The notes under the pieces are model-generated. The model was not told the DNA's origin. It did not search any database and saw nothing but the letters and a program-made list of their open reading frames with translations. The translations under genes and the position numbers were made by a program. DNA of 64,000 bases from Methanomicrobiaceae archaeon (lineage in GTDB: Archaea; Halobacteriota; Methanomicrobia; Methanomicrobiales; Methanomicrobiaceae). The stretch is from NCBI GenBank assembly GCA_029762625.1, contig JARVGI010000001.1, positions 248,001-312,000 on the forward strand, written 5' to 3'. Position 1 is the first letter of the stretch. The number at the start of each line of letters is the position of its first letter. This document shows, piece after piece, positions 54,273 through 62,455 of this stretch.

Positions 54273-56243
54273 TCACCATTTTACTGTTTTCTGGTAGTGG
54301 TTTCGTATGACTATAGCCACGAGGTAGACTCCGATCACAAGGAGCAGGAGAACCAGCGCAGTTCCGTACTGGTTTTGTTCTGCGCCGGGAACATTCGTCG
54401 AGAGGATGAAAAGGTGGTAGGGGAGCGCCATGACCGGGTCAGAAAGAGAATCTGGTAAGAAGCGCCGTGAAAAGACCACCGCTGTAAAGAGAATCGGTGC
54501 GGTCTCTCCCGCAGCTCTCCCGATACTCAGGATGGTGCCGGTGAGTATGCCCGGTACTGCGGGAGGGAGAACCACACGGCGTATGGTCTGCCATTTCGTC
54601 GCACCGAGTGCGAAACTCCCTTCGCGAAGCGCGTCAGGAACGCTCCTGAGCGCCTCCTCGGTGGTTCTGATAATCGTCGGGAGAACCATCAATCCCAGCG
54701 TGATCAGGCCGGAAAGAAGAGATACGCCGAAATTTAAAAACAGCACCAGGAATGCAAACCCGAACAGACCAAACACAATCGAAGGCGTGCCGTTCAGGAG
54801 ATCCACACCAGAACGGATGATCTTGGTAAGCTTACCCTCTCTCGTGTATTCGGTCAGATAAATGGCGGCACCTATGCCGATGGGAAGGGCAAACAGGATC
54901 GCCCCCGCAACGAGGTACAGCGTCCCCACAATCGCAGGAAAGATACCCCCCTCGCGTCCCAGATTTCTGGGCGACTGTGTGAGGAACTCCCAGGAGAGTG
55001 CCGGCAGACCGTTGGAAATGATATCGTAGAGAATGATGCCGAGGATGATGAGGACCGTGATAATCGAGAGAACAATCATCCCGAATGCGACATTCTGCGA
55101 GATCTTTGCCGATATCCGCTCGTTCACAACATACAATGCCCCCAGTGCGGCGAGGACGACTACCGTCGTGAGCGGACCGGCGACCACGAACAGGATGACT
55201 GCCAGAAATGCCACCGCACCAATACCCAGCGAGCGCTTGACACGGTCTGCCATCTCCGGAGAGAGCCTGCGGCGGCGGGTTTTTGCGGATGCAATATTCT
55301 CCTCCCTCAGCCGCTCCATGACAAGCATTGCACAGACATTGACAATGAGCGCGATGACGAGCAGCACCACGGCAACCCCGAACAGCGCATGGTAGTGCGA
55401 ACTGCCCAGGGCCACCTCGCCCATCTCGATCCCGAGTGTTCCGGTAAGCGTTCTCACCGGCGAGAGCACGTTGATAATGGGATCAGGGATGATGGCTGCA
55501 TTGCCGGTGACCATCATCACCGCCATCGTCTCCCCGATCGCCCGCCCCATGCCAAGGATGAGGGCGGCGGTGATGCCGGAAATGGCGGATGGCGCAATCA
55601 CCTGGCTTATGGTCTGCCAGTGGGTCGCCCCGATTGCGAGTGACCCTTCCTTGAACTCACGGGGCACCGCACTGATTGCATCCTCCGAAACGCTGATAAT
55701 CGTCGGAAGCGCCATCACGCCGAGGAGGATCGATCCGGCGAGCCAGCTCTCACCGCTCGGAACATCAAACCCGATCCGTATCCAGTTTGTCAGCACGATC
55801 AGCCCAAAAAATCCTAAGACCACGGAGGGGATCCCGGCGAGGAGCTCGATTGCCGGTTTGACCACCGTCTTCACCCTGTAGGGGGCCAGTTCTGATATAT
55901 AGAGAGCGCTCCCGATACCAAGGGGGGTGGCGAAGAGCATGGCGCCGAGCGTTACCAGCAGTGTGCCGACGATGAGCGGAAACGTCCCGTAGAGGGGAGG
56001 CGATCCGGTCGGCCTCCAGACCTCCCCTCCAAGGAAGTCTCCAAGGCCTACCGACGCAAATATGGGGTAGGCGTCCCGAACGAGAAAATAGAGGATGAAG
56101 AATACGGTAATGACCGCAAATATCGCAGTCAAAAACCACAATCCCCTGATGAGGATCTCCTTAAGACCCGAAATTTTCCCCGCGTGGGGAAAAAGTGCCC
56201 CCCAGGACCTTTTTATTTCAAAATCCGGCGTATGTTCTTCCAT
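54273..56243 (-). CDS. pstCA: Fused phosphate ABC permease PstC-PstA
   Basis: 656 residues. Residues 1-310 are PstC ([47 protein letters not shown] with the EAA loop), residues 340-656 are PstA ([54 protein letters not shown]). The two halves are joined by a basic linker ([22 protein letters not shown]) and need two extra helices for correct topology (about 345-395). Normally these are separate genes. An intergenic hairpin lies before the start. Confidence 0.93.
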   Translation of the reverse strand: MEEHTPDFEIKRSWGALFPHAGKISGLKEILIRGLWFLTAIFAVITVFFILYFLVRDAYPIFASVGLGDFLGGEVWRPTGSPPLYGTFPLIVGTLLVTLGAMLFATPLGIGSALYISELAPYRVKTVVKPAIELLAGIPSVVLGFFGLIVLTNWIRIGFDVPSGESWLAGSILLGVMALPTIISVSEDAISAVPREFKEGSLAIGATHWQTISQVIAPSAISGITAALILGMGRAIGETMAVMMVTGNAAIIPDPIINVLSPVRTLTGTLGIEMGEVALGSSHYHALFGVAVVLLVIALIVNVCAMLVMERLREENIASAKTRRRRLSPEMADRVKRSLGIGAVAFLAVILFVVAGPLTTVVVLAALGALYVVNERISAKISQNVAFGMIVLSIITVLIILGIILYDIISNGLPALSWEFLTQSPRNLGREGGIFPAIVGTLYLVAGAILFALPIGIGAAIYLTEYTREGKLTKIIRSGVDLLNGTPSIVFGLFGFAFLVLFLNFGVSLLSGLITLGLMVLPTIIRTTEEALRSVPDALREGSFALGATKWQTIRRVVLPPAVPGILTGTILSIGRAAGETAPILFTAVVFSRRFLPDSLSDPVMALPYHLFILSTNVPGAEQNQYGTALVLLLLVIGVYLVAIVIRNHYQKTVKW

Positions 56244-56270
56244 AGGAGAATATGAATACTACATTGAACT

Positions 56271-56290
56271 GGAGGGGTTTGACCCCCTCC
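56271..56290 (-). terminator. Hairpin between pstS and pstCA
   Basis: GGAGGGG (56271-56277) pairs with CCCCTCC (56284-56290) around a six-base loop. It lies after the pstS stop and before the pstCA start and could terminate or stabilise the pstS message, giving excess binding protein. Confidence 0.5.
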
Positions 56291-56343
56291 CGTCCGTTTG
56301 TTGCACCACCAGGTGGTGTATCCGCAGTTCCAGCACAACAAGG

Positions 56344-57225
56344 TTATGCGACCGGCACGAAGCCTTCATCCTCGACGATTGCCTGACCCTCATCGCTGAG
56401 GATAAAGTTGATGTAGGTTGCCGCAAGCCCGGTCGCCTCGCCCTCGGTGAACATGTTCAGTTCACGGGAGATGGGATAGGTGCCGGCGATGACGTTCTCC
56501 ACCGTGGGTTCAACCGGCGTGCCGTCGACATCGATCTCGACGCCCTTCACCGTCTCGCCTACGTAGCCGAGACCGACGTAGCCGATCGCACCGGGAGTGC
56601 CGGCGATGGTCTGCTGGACCGCACCGTTGGAGTTCTTCTCGAGCATGGTCGCCACGAACTCCTGCTTGTCCATCACCAGTTCCTCGAAGGAGGCGCGGGT
56701 CCCGGATGCGCTGTCGCGGCCCACCACGACGATCACGGCGTCACTGCCGCCGACCTCGTTCCAGTTGGTGATCTCGCCGGTGTAGATCTGGCGCACCTGC
56801 TCCACCGTCAGGCTCTCCGCAGGATTCTCATTGTTGATGATCAACGCGATGCCGTCCTTGGCGACGACATACTGCACCAGATCGGGGTACGACTCCTTCT
56901 CGGCGTCCTTGAGTTCGCGGGAGGCCATACCGATATCGGCGGTGCCCTCACCGACCGCCTGCACACCGACGCTGGATCCGCCGCCGCTCACCTGAATGTC
57001 AGCTTCGGCATTGGCGTCCATGAACGCCTCCGCCGCCCGCTCGGCGATGGGGAGCACCGTCGTCGAGCCGGTCACCGCGAGGCTGCCGCTCACGGGTGCA
57101 CCTGTTGGTTCGGCGGTGGGGGTCACCTCGCCACCCTGATCGCCCACACAACCACACATTACCACAGCGAGCAGCACGATTCCCGCCATTGTGACTGTCA
57201 AAAAACGTAAGGATCTGTTACTCAT
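56344..57225 (-). CDS. pstS: Phosphate-binding lipoprotein PstS
   Basis: 293 residues. Lipobox VVMCGC, then VSGSLAVTGSTTVLPIAE, SGGGSSVGVQAV, IGMASRELKD, DGIALIINNENP, IYTGEITNWNEVGG, GRDSASGTRASFEELV and GAIGYVGLGY, the complete PstS signature with the phosphate-contacting Ser/Asp/Arg residues. GGTGAAGATC precedes the ATG at 57225. It leads the pst operon and has a strong TATA box upstream. Confidence 0.96.
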   Translation of the reverse strand: MSNRSLRFLTVTMAGIVLLAVVMCGCVGDQGGEVTPTAEPTGAPVSGSLAVTGSTTVLPIAERAAEAFMDANAEADIQVSGGGSSVGVQAVGEGTADIGMASRELKDAEKESYPDLVQYVVAKDGIALIINNENPAESLTVEQVRQIYTGEITNWNEVGGSDAVIVVVGRDSASGTRASFEELVMDKQEFVATMLEKNSNGAVQQTIAGTPGAIGYVGLGYVGETVKGVEIDVDGTPVEPTVENVIAGTYPISRELNMFTEGEATGLAATYINFILSDEGQAIVEDEGFVPVA

Positions 57226-57251
57226 CACTGGATCTTCACCGCATTAAAATT

Positions 57252-57270
57252 AAAAATGTATATATAAAGG
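57252..57270 (-). promoter_or_regulatory. TATA box of the pst operon
   Basis: On the minus strand TTTATATATACATTT is an excellent TATA element about 35 bases before the pstS start. The region to 57341 contains both promoters of the divergent pair, so a phosphate-responsive regulator could act on both. Confidence 0.75.
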
Positions 57271-57331
57271 TTTACTCGACCGAGAAGATGGATCTCTCTG
57301 TGCTTACTATAGGAGAATAGAGAATCATACC

Positions 57332-57370
57332 ACATATATACCATGAACCTGAAACATATTCTGCAATATG
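57332..57370 (+). promoter_or_regulatory. Promoter and palindrome at the start of the AbrB-PhoU regulator gene
   Basis: ACATATATAC (57332-57341) is a TATA element about 30 bases before the ATG, so the message should be leaderless or nearly so. CATATT-CTGC-AATATG (57355-57370) is a perfect 6-base inverted repeat that includes the ATG (57368-57370). It may be an operator for the encoded AbrB-type DNA-binding domain. Confidence 0.5.
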
Positions 57371-58384
57371 GAGATTCGCAAAGTCCAAATCAGCGGTGGC
57401 TCGTCCTATATAGTTTCCCTGCCGAAGAACTGGATTAAACAGACAAAAATCCAGAAAAACGACCCTGTCGGCCTGATAGTACAGCGCGACGGCACGCTGC
57501 TCGTCACCCCCAACATCAAGGGCGAGAAGATCCAGAAGGTCAAGGAGTTCGAGGTCAGCACATCCACCGACCAGACGTACCTGCTCAGGTGCATTATCGG
57601 GGCGTATATCGCCGGTTACGACACCATCAGGATCTGGGCGCACGCACGCCTTCCCCCGTTCGTCCTCGGGCTGGTGCGTGATTTCACCAGCAACGCGGTG
57701 GGCCAGGAGGTCGTGGAGGAGACCGAAACCGCCATCGTCATCAAGGATCTCCTCAACCCCTCGGAGATGCCCTTCGACAACACGCTCAAACGCATGTCGG
57801 TCATCGTCAAGGGGATGCACGAGGACGCCGTGACTGCCTTAAAGACCGGTGACAGGGCACTCGCCGAAGATGTCATATCCCGGGACACCGATATCGACCG
57901 CCTCCACTGGCTGATTGCACGGCAGAACAACCTCATCGTCAGCGACCTCAACCTTTCCCGCAGGATGAACATTTCCATTGGCACGGCGGAGGAGTACTTC
58001 ATGATCAGCAGGATCATCGAGCGCATCGCCGATCACAGCACGCGCATCGCCTACAACGTGATCGAGCTGATCGGAAAGACCGAAAATTCGAAAATCAGCG
58101 GCGATATCGAGAAAGCCAGCGCCTATGCCCTCAATATATTTCACAGCAGCATGCATGCATTCAACACCAATGATCTCGTGAAGGCGAACGATACCATCCT
58201 GATGGTCAAAAAACTGGAAGAGATGTGCAAGACGATCAGCACCCATGCCCTCAAGTACGAATCCCAGGTAGCCATTTTTATCGTTCACATTTCCGACAGT
58301 ATCCACAGGATCGGAGACTATTCCGCAGATATCTGCGAGGTAATCATCAATCACCTCATCGGAGAAGAAGAACAGTACGACTAG
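57368..58384 (+). CDS. AbrB-type DNA-binding domain fused to PhoU (phosphate regulator)
   Basis: 338 residues. Residues 1-50 (EIRKVQISGGSSYIVSLPKNW, DPVGLIVQRDGTLLVTPN) form a swapped-hairpin AbrB/SpoVT domain. Residues 100-330 hold two PhoU repeats (ADHSTRIAYNVIELIG; IHRIGDYSADICEVIINHL, each with the metal-site pattern). It can be expected to bind DNA near the pst promoter and sense phosphate through the PhoU part. Divergent from pstS. Convergent with ppx (13 bases). Confidence 0.92.
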   Translation: MEIRKVQISGGSSYIVSLPKNWIKQTKIQKNDPVGLIVQRDGTLLVTPNIKGEKIQKVKEFEVSTSTDQTYLLRCIIGAYIAGYDTIRIWAHARLPPFVLGLVRDFTSNAVGQEVVEETETAIVIKDLLNPSEMPFDNTLKRMSVIVKGMHEDAVTALKTGDRALAEDVISRDTDIDRLHWLIARQNNLIVSDLNLSRRMNISIGTAEEYFMISRIIERIADHSTRIAYNVIELIGKTENSKISGDIEKASAYALNIFHSSMHAFNTNDLVKANDTILMVKKLEEMCKTISTHALKYESQVAIFIVHISDSIHRIGDYSADICEVIINHLIGEEEQYD

Positions 58385-58397
58385 AAAATCCCATTTT

Positions 58398-59987
58398 TCA
58401 GGCGGGACTGCCGCTTTCTCCGGAGACACGGCACGTAACATCGAGCGTACGGCAAAACGCTCTTTCAAAGGCCTTGATGTCGGCTTCAAGCGCCCAGACC
58501 TCGAGCGAGCAATCCGCGCGGCCGATGACCTCGAGCGAGACCACTCCGAAATCCATGCCCGTAAACCGGGCCGCTGTGACCAGCCCTGCATGGCTCCGGT
58601 CCAGGTGTTCAGCGAGCCTGAGGAAGGTGGAGAGCACGAGGATGGTATGCTGGTTTTCGGGATCGAGCGCATTGAATTCTTTATCATTCTTTCGCGGCAT
58701 TCTTTTCCGGTGGTAGCGGGCGATATGGGCAAGGAGGATGATTTCGTGTTCGTTGAATCCGAGGAGTTTGGCGTTTTCGATGATGTACTTGGAATGGAGA
58801 TGGTGCCCTGAAAACGAGATGAACTGGCCGATGTCGTGAAGATAAGCGGCGTATTCAAGCAGTTCGCGCTCCCCCTCCCCGAAATCGTGCAGGCCGATCG
58901 CCCTGCTGCTGTCGAAGAGATCGAAGGCCAGCCGGGCGACATGCTCGGCGTGGGGGATGTCGATACGGCATGCACGGCCCAGCATGTGCACGCTGCGGGT
59001 GCGTACCGACATCTTTTCGGTATAGGGGGACCCCGGTGTCTTCGAGAGGTAATCGACAAGAAGCCCGTCGCGCAGACTCCGGTCACTCACCCTGATCTCG
59101 GCAATCTCCAGCTCGTGCATGATGGTGTCGAGGATCGCAGCACCTGCCACAATAATATCCGCACGATCGGCGTTGATCCCGGGAATTTTTCTCCGTTCCT
59201 CGAGCGGGACGGCACAGAGCCTGGCGATGACTGCTTGTAGTTCATCGTGGGTGATAACGGACGGCGGGAATCGGCGTTTCTCTTTCTCGCGCATCTGGCA
59301 TGCGATCTCGGCGAGATTCTGTATGGTGCCCGAACTGCCGAAGGCAAGATCAATCTTCTTCGTACGGGCTTTCTGCACGGGGAGAATAATGGCGTTTCGC
59401 ACGTACCTGCAGATCCTCTGGTAGAGATCCTCGCTCACCGGCCCGATATCTTCCGGTCCGAAAAAGCGGTTGGTGAGACGGATTGCCCCCAGTTTGAGGC
59501 TTCGAAGCAGGCCGTATCGGTACTGGTCGCCGACAATGATTTCCGTGCTTCCACCACCGATATCGACGAAAAATGTTCTCTGCGATCCGATATCGATGCC
59601 GCTCGACACGCCGAGATAAATGAGGCGGGCTTCCTCGGCTCCCGAAATCACGTGCACGTCGAGATCCGCTTCCTGTTTCAGCAGTTTCAAAAAGACATCC
59701 TGGTTATGCGCCTCACGGGTTGCGGAGGTTGCCACCGCATAGATCTCCCTCGCACCGAATCCCTTCGCCAGCTCGACAAATTTTTTGGAGACCAGGACCG
59801 CCCGCTTCATCGCTTCCGGAAGCAGGAGATCGTGTTCGAACTCTCCTTCGCCGAGGCGGATCATCTCCTTCTGTTTCGTGAGCACCGTGTAGGAGTGATT
59901 GGGATTGAGCCTCACGATGAGGGACCGTATCGAGTTGGTCCCCAGATCGATAAATGCAACGACTTTTTCGACGGCGGTGTGCTCCAT
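58398..59987 (-). CDS. ppx: Exopolyphosphatase/guanosine pentaphosphatase (Ppx/GppA) with C-terminal HD domain
   Basis: 529 residues. The actin-like part: FIDLGTNSIRSLIVRL, the REIYAVATSATREA strand, VDIGGGSTEIIVG and GSSGTIQNLAEIA. The C-terminal HD-type domain has AAYLHDIGQFISFSGHHLHS. The enzyme removes phosphate from polyphosphate ends or converts pppGpp; in this context polyphosphate is more likely. Start at ATG 59987, preceded by GGAGCG and an AT-rich promoter (AATAAAAAG) at about 60010-60025. Confidence 0.93.
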   Translation of the reverse strand: MEHTAVEKVVAFIDLGTNSIRSLIVRLNPNHSYTVLTKQKEMIRLGEGEFEHDLLLPEAMKRAVLVSKKFVELAKGFGAREIYAVATSATREAHNQDVFLKLLKQEADLDVHVISGAEEARLIYLGVSSGIDIGSQRTFFVDIGGGSTEIIVGDQYRYGLLRSLKLGAIRLTNRFFGPEDIGPVSEDLYQRICRYVRNAIILPVQKARTKKIDLAFGSSGTIQNLAEIACQMREKEKRRFPPSVITHDELQAVIARLCAVPLEERRKIPGINADRADIIVAGAAILDTIMHELEIAEIRVSDRSLRDGLLVDYLSKTPGSPYTEKMSVRTRSVHMLGRACRIDIPHAEHVARLAFDLFDSSRAIGLHDFGEGERELLEYAAYLHDIGQFISFSGHHLHSKYIIENAKLLGFNEHEIILLAHIARYHRKRMPRKNDKEFNALDPENQHTILVLSTFLRLAEHLDRSHAGLVTAARFTGMDFGVVSLEVIGRADCSLEVWALEADIKAFERAFCRTLDVTCRVSGESGSPA

Positions 59988-60409
59988 CGTGTTGTTTCGC
60001 TCCGTAAAAATCTTTTTATTGATTGATTGCCCCGCAAACGGCGGGATTCCATGCAAATACCGGATGATCATCTGTCTCTACTGTGCGATTGATCGAACCG
60101 TACCCGGCCCCGTCAGCTCCGTGATAACGCCGATCCATAATCGATCTATCAGTAATGGCTGCGGCGTTCGGATTTCCGGCCTGACCCGGCATCAGGCGTT
60201 CAGAGGCGTCATGCGCCACGGAGGGATGACCGCCTCCGAGCAACGCGCCCCGGCGACCGGGGGTCTTGCGGCCCCGCGGTGAGGGGGGTGAATAATCGTG
60301 AAAATATCGCAGAGAAAGGCGGACATCCTGGCGTGAGGGCGCCGGTTCCGCCCTGCACCGGCACATCCCGGGAATGACCGTCCGGGCGGGCTGTTCGACG
60401 GTCATCACG
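59988..60409. other. Spacer of about 420 bases between ppx and the CHAD gene
   Basis: No frame on either strand has family support. It holds the ppx promoter (AATAAAAAGATTTTTA near 60010-60025), a GC hairpin (CCCCGG-CGA-CCGGGG, 60248-60262) and the ATGACCGTC inverted repeat described separately. Length is unusual for this gene-dense window. Confidence 0.45.
60374..60405 (-). terminator. Inverted repeat after the CHAD-phosphoesterase gene
   Basis: ATGACCGTC (60374-60382) and GACGGTCAT (60397-60405) form a perfect 9-base stem with a 14-base loop, five bases after the stop codon of the gene at 60410. A 3'-end hairpin for the ppk operon is likely; a regulator site is possible. Confidence 0.55.
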
Positions 60410-62434
60410 TTATTGATCTTCCTCTTCATGGTGTTTTATTATATCGAGAGGCTGCCCCTCATGATAGATACGGGCAAAGGTGCCCGACTCACGATGCCCG
60501 TAGATCGCCTCGATAGACCGGTTGATCTCGTAGGGAACACGGAAATGGTAGAGGGCGAAGGGATTGAGCTGCAGGAGAGCGTAGCAGGCACGCGGGTCTC
60601 CGTCTTCCGGCCTGCCCACGCTCCCTGTATTGATGAACCAGAGGCCATCAACCTCGCGTGCGAAGGGGCGGTGGGCATGCCCCGATACGATGAAATCCGC
60701 TTTTGCGATTTCCATGAACTCCCGCAGTCTGCTCCCGGGCGTCTCCGGGGAGATATATTCGGTCACGGACTCCGGGCTGCCGTGTGTCATGTAGATGCGT
60801 TTTCCTTTGAGATTCAGCCTTATCTCGGCGGGGAGGGATGTGAGGTACGCACGGCTCTCCCTCGAGAGGCGTTTGTACTGCCAGCGGAGGGCCCGGTACT
60901 TCTGCCGGTTTTTCCGCTTCTTTTTCGATCGCTTGACGTTCATCACCCGTTCGTCAAGATTTCCAATCGTGCTGATTGCGTGCTCCCGGCGGAGCCGCTG
61001 CACGACTTCCTCGGGAAATGCTCCGAATCCTACGAAATCGCCGATATTGAGGATTACCGTCGCCCCCCGGTTTCTGGCGTCATCGAGTACGGACTCCAGT
61101 GCCGGCAGATTTGCGTGCACATCACCGATAAGGGCGACCTTCAGGGGTCTGTCCGCGCCGTCTTCCATGATCCTGACGATATCTCCCTGGTAGAGCCCCT
61201 GCAGGGGATTGCTGATCGTGGATCGCAGGTCGTCCCGGTACCCTTCCTTTCTCAGCTGTTCCCAGTACTCGACGAGCGACCGCCACAGTGCCTCGCGCCG
61301 TGCTTTGCGATCCTCCCGGAGATGATTGACGCCCGGCTCAATCAGCCGGAAAAACTCGGCATGGCCGAAATATTCGACAGAACGCCCCTTCTCCTCCCCG
61401 AGAAATTCGGGGAGAAAATCCACCCACACATCGCAGTCATGCATCTCGCCGAGGATATCCTGCAGGTGTTTGATGGCTTTGATGTGCGCCTTCATCTGCC
61501 CGTCGTAGAGATCGCTGAAACTCTCCATCGTATAACGGAGCCGCTTTGCCGCGATCCGCATGGCGTGGTGCTTTTCGATCCGCTCCTCCTGCGGCACAAA
61601 GCGTTCGTAGGAGAAGACATCCTCGAGGGCAAGCGAGATATTGAAGAATGCCTGCTCGTAGGCGGTGCGGGAATGCATGTCGGTATGCCGGAGCTTTGCC
61701 TCCACCACAACACGGCGCAAGGAGCCCTCCATCTCCCCCGCCACATCGAGGTCGACAAACCGGTCAATCGCTGAGATCACCCCGGGCTGCAGGGCGTTGC
61801 GCTTCTGCTGAAGCCGCAGGATGATGCATTCGAGCCCTGGCCGGTAAATCTGCGAAGATCCCCGGGGAATGGATGGAATGGCCATCCCCGTCTCTTGCGG
61901 TTGATCCCGGGATCGCGTTGATTTTTCACGGAACCGTTTGATCCGCATGCGGGTGCCCGTAACAAAGATGCGAATATGGTCCCGGAGCGTGCGCGGCCCC
62001 TGTGCCGGCACACCCTCTACCGGTTCCCCATACACCGCGGGGAGCGGTTCCGTCCCGGTACCCTCCCCGCCTGCCGCTCCTTCCAGAGCAAAGAGCGGCG
62101 TTCCGGACCGGGTCTCCTGCGGAGAGAGCGCGGCCAGGTACTTATGGAGGAAGTCCACCTGCACGTCTGCATCGCGCGCGTCTCCGAGGGCCCGGGTGAT
62201 ATTCCTGATTTCGAGTCGCCAGAATCTGTACTGCTTTTTCGAGAAGCAGTTCCGGTAGAGCGGCAGTGTCGCCCGGATACGCCGAGTGGCGACGCGCATC
62301 CGGTGGACATACTCGATATCCTCCGCTTCCCTGACGCCCTCGATCTCCCCGCCGAGAGCACCGAGGAGGTCCAGGAGATTCCTGGCTCCGTACAGGCAGT
62401 ACCCCGAGTCCTTCTCCGCTTCGGGAATGCTCAT
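60410..62434 (-). CDS. CHAD domain fused to a calcineurin-like metallophosphoesterase
   Basis: 674 residues from ATG 62434 (GGTGA seven bases upstream). CHAD domain (about 10-410): VHRMRVATRRIRATLPLYR, LGDARDADVQVDFL, HHAMRIAAKRLRYTMESF and LQDILGEMHDCDVWVDFL, conserved His/Arg patches that bind polyphosphate. Residues 430-660 are a YfcE/MJ0936-type phosphoesterase: VALIGDVHANLPALESVL, ILNIGDFVGFGAFPEEVV, GNLDERV, THGSPES, SGHAHRPF and NTGSVGRP, all metal ligands present. It follows ppk by 21 bases. Likely binds polyphosphate and cuts a phosphoester linked with it; the substrate is unknown. Confidence 0.9.
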   Translation of the reverse strand: MSIPEAEKDSGYCLYGARNLLDLLGALGGEIEGVREAEDIEYVHRMRVATRRIRATLPLYRNCFSKKQYRFWRLEIRNITRALGDARDADVQVDFLHKYLAALSPQETRSGTPLFALEGAAGGEGTGTEPLPAVYGEPVEGVPAQGPRTLRDHIRIFVTGTRMRIKRFREKSTRSRDQPQETGMAIPSIPRGSSQIYRPGLECIILRLQQKRNALQPGVISAIDRFVDLDVAGEMEGSLRRVVVEAKLRHTDMHSRTAYEQAFFNISLALEDVFSYERFVPQEERIEKHHAMRIAAKRLRYTMESFSDLYDGQMKAHIKAIKHLQDILGEMHDCDVWVDFLPEFLGEEKGRSVEYFGHAEFFRLIEPGVNHLREDRKARREALWRSLVEYWEQLRKEGYRDDLRSTISNPLQGLYQGDIVRIMEDGADRPLKVALIGDVHANLPALESVLDDARNRGATVILNIGDFVGFGAFPEEVVQRLRREHAISTIGNLDERVMNVKRSKKKRKNRQKYRALRWQYKRLSRESRAYLTSLPAEIRLNLKGKRIYMTHGSPESVTEYISPETPGSRLREFMEIAKADFIVSGHAHRPFAREVDGLWFINTGSVGRPEDGDPRACYALLQLNPFALYHFRVPYEINRSIEAIYGHRESGTFARIYHEGQPLDIIKHHEEEDQ

Positions 62435-62455
62435 TCTCATCTCACCTGATCGTAC

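Noticed and set aside
53131-54297. 388-codon plus-strand frame across phoU and pstB
   Set aside because: Both minus-strand genes have complete family motifs; the plus frame does not.
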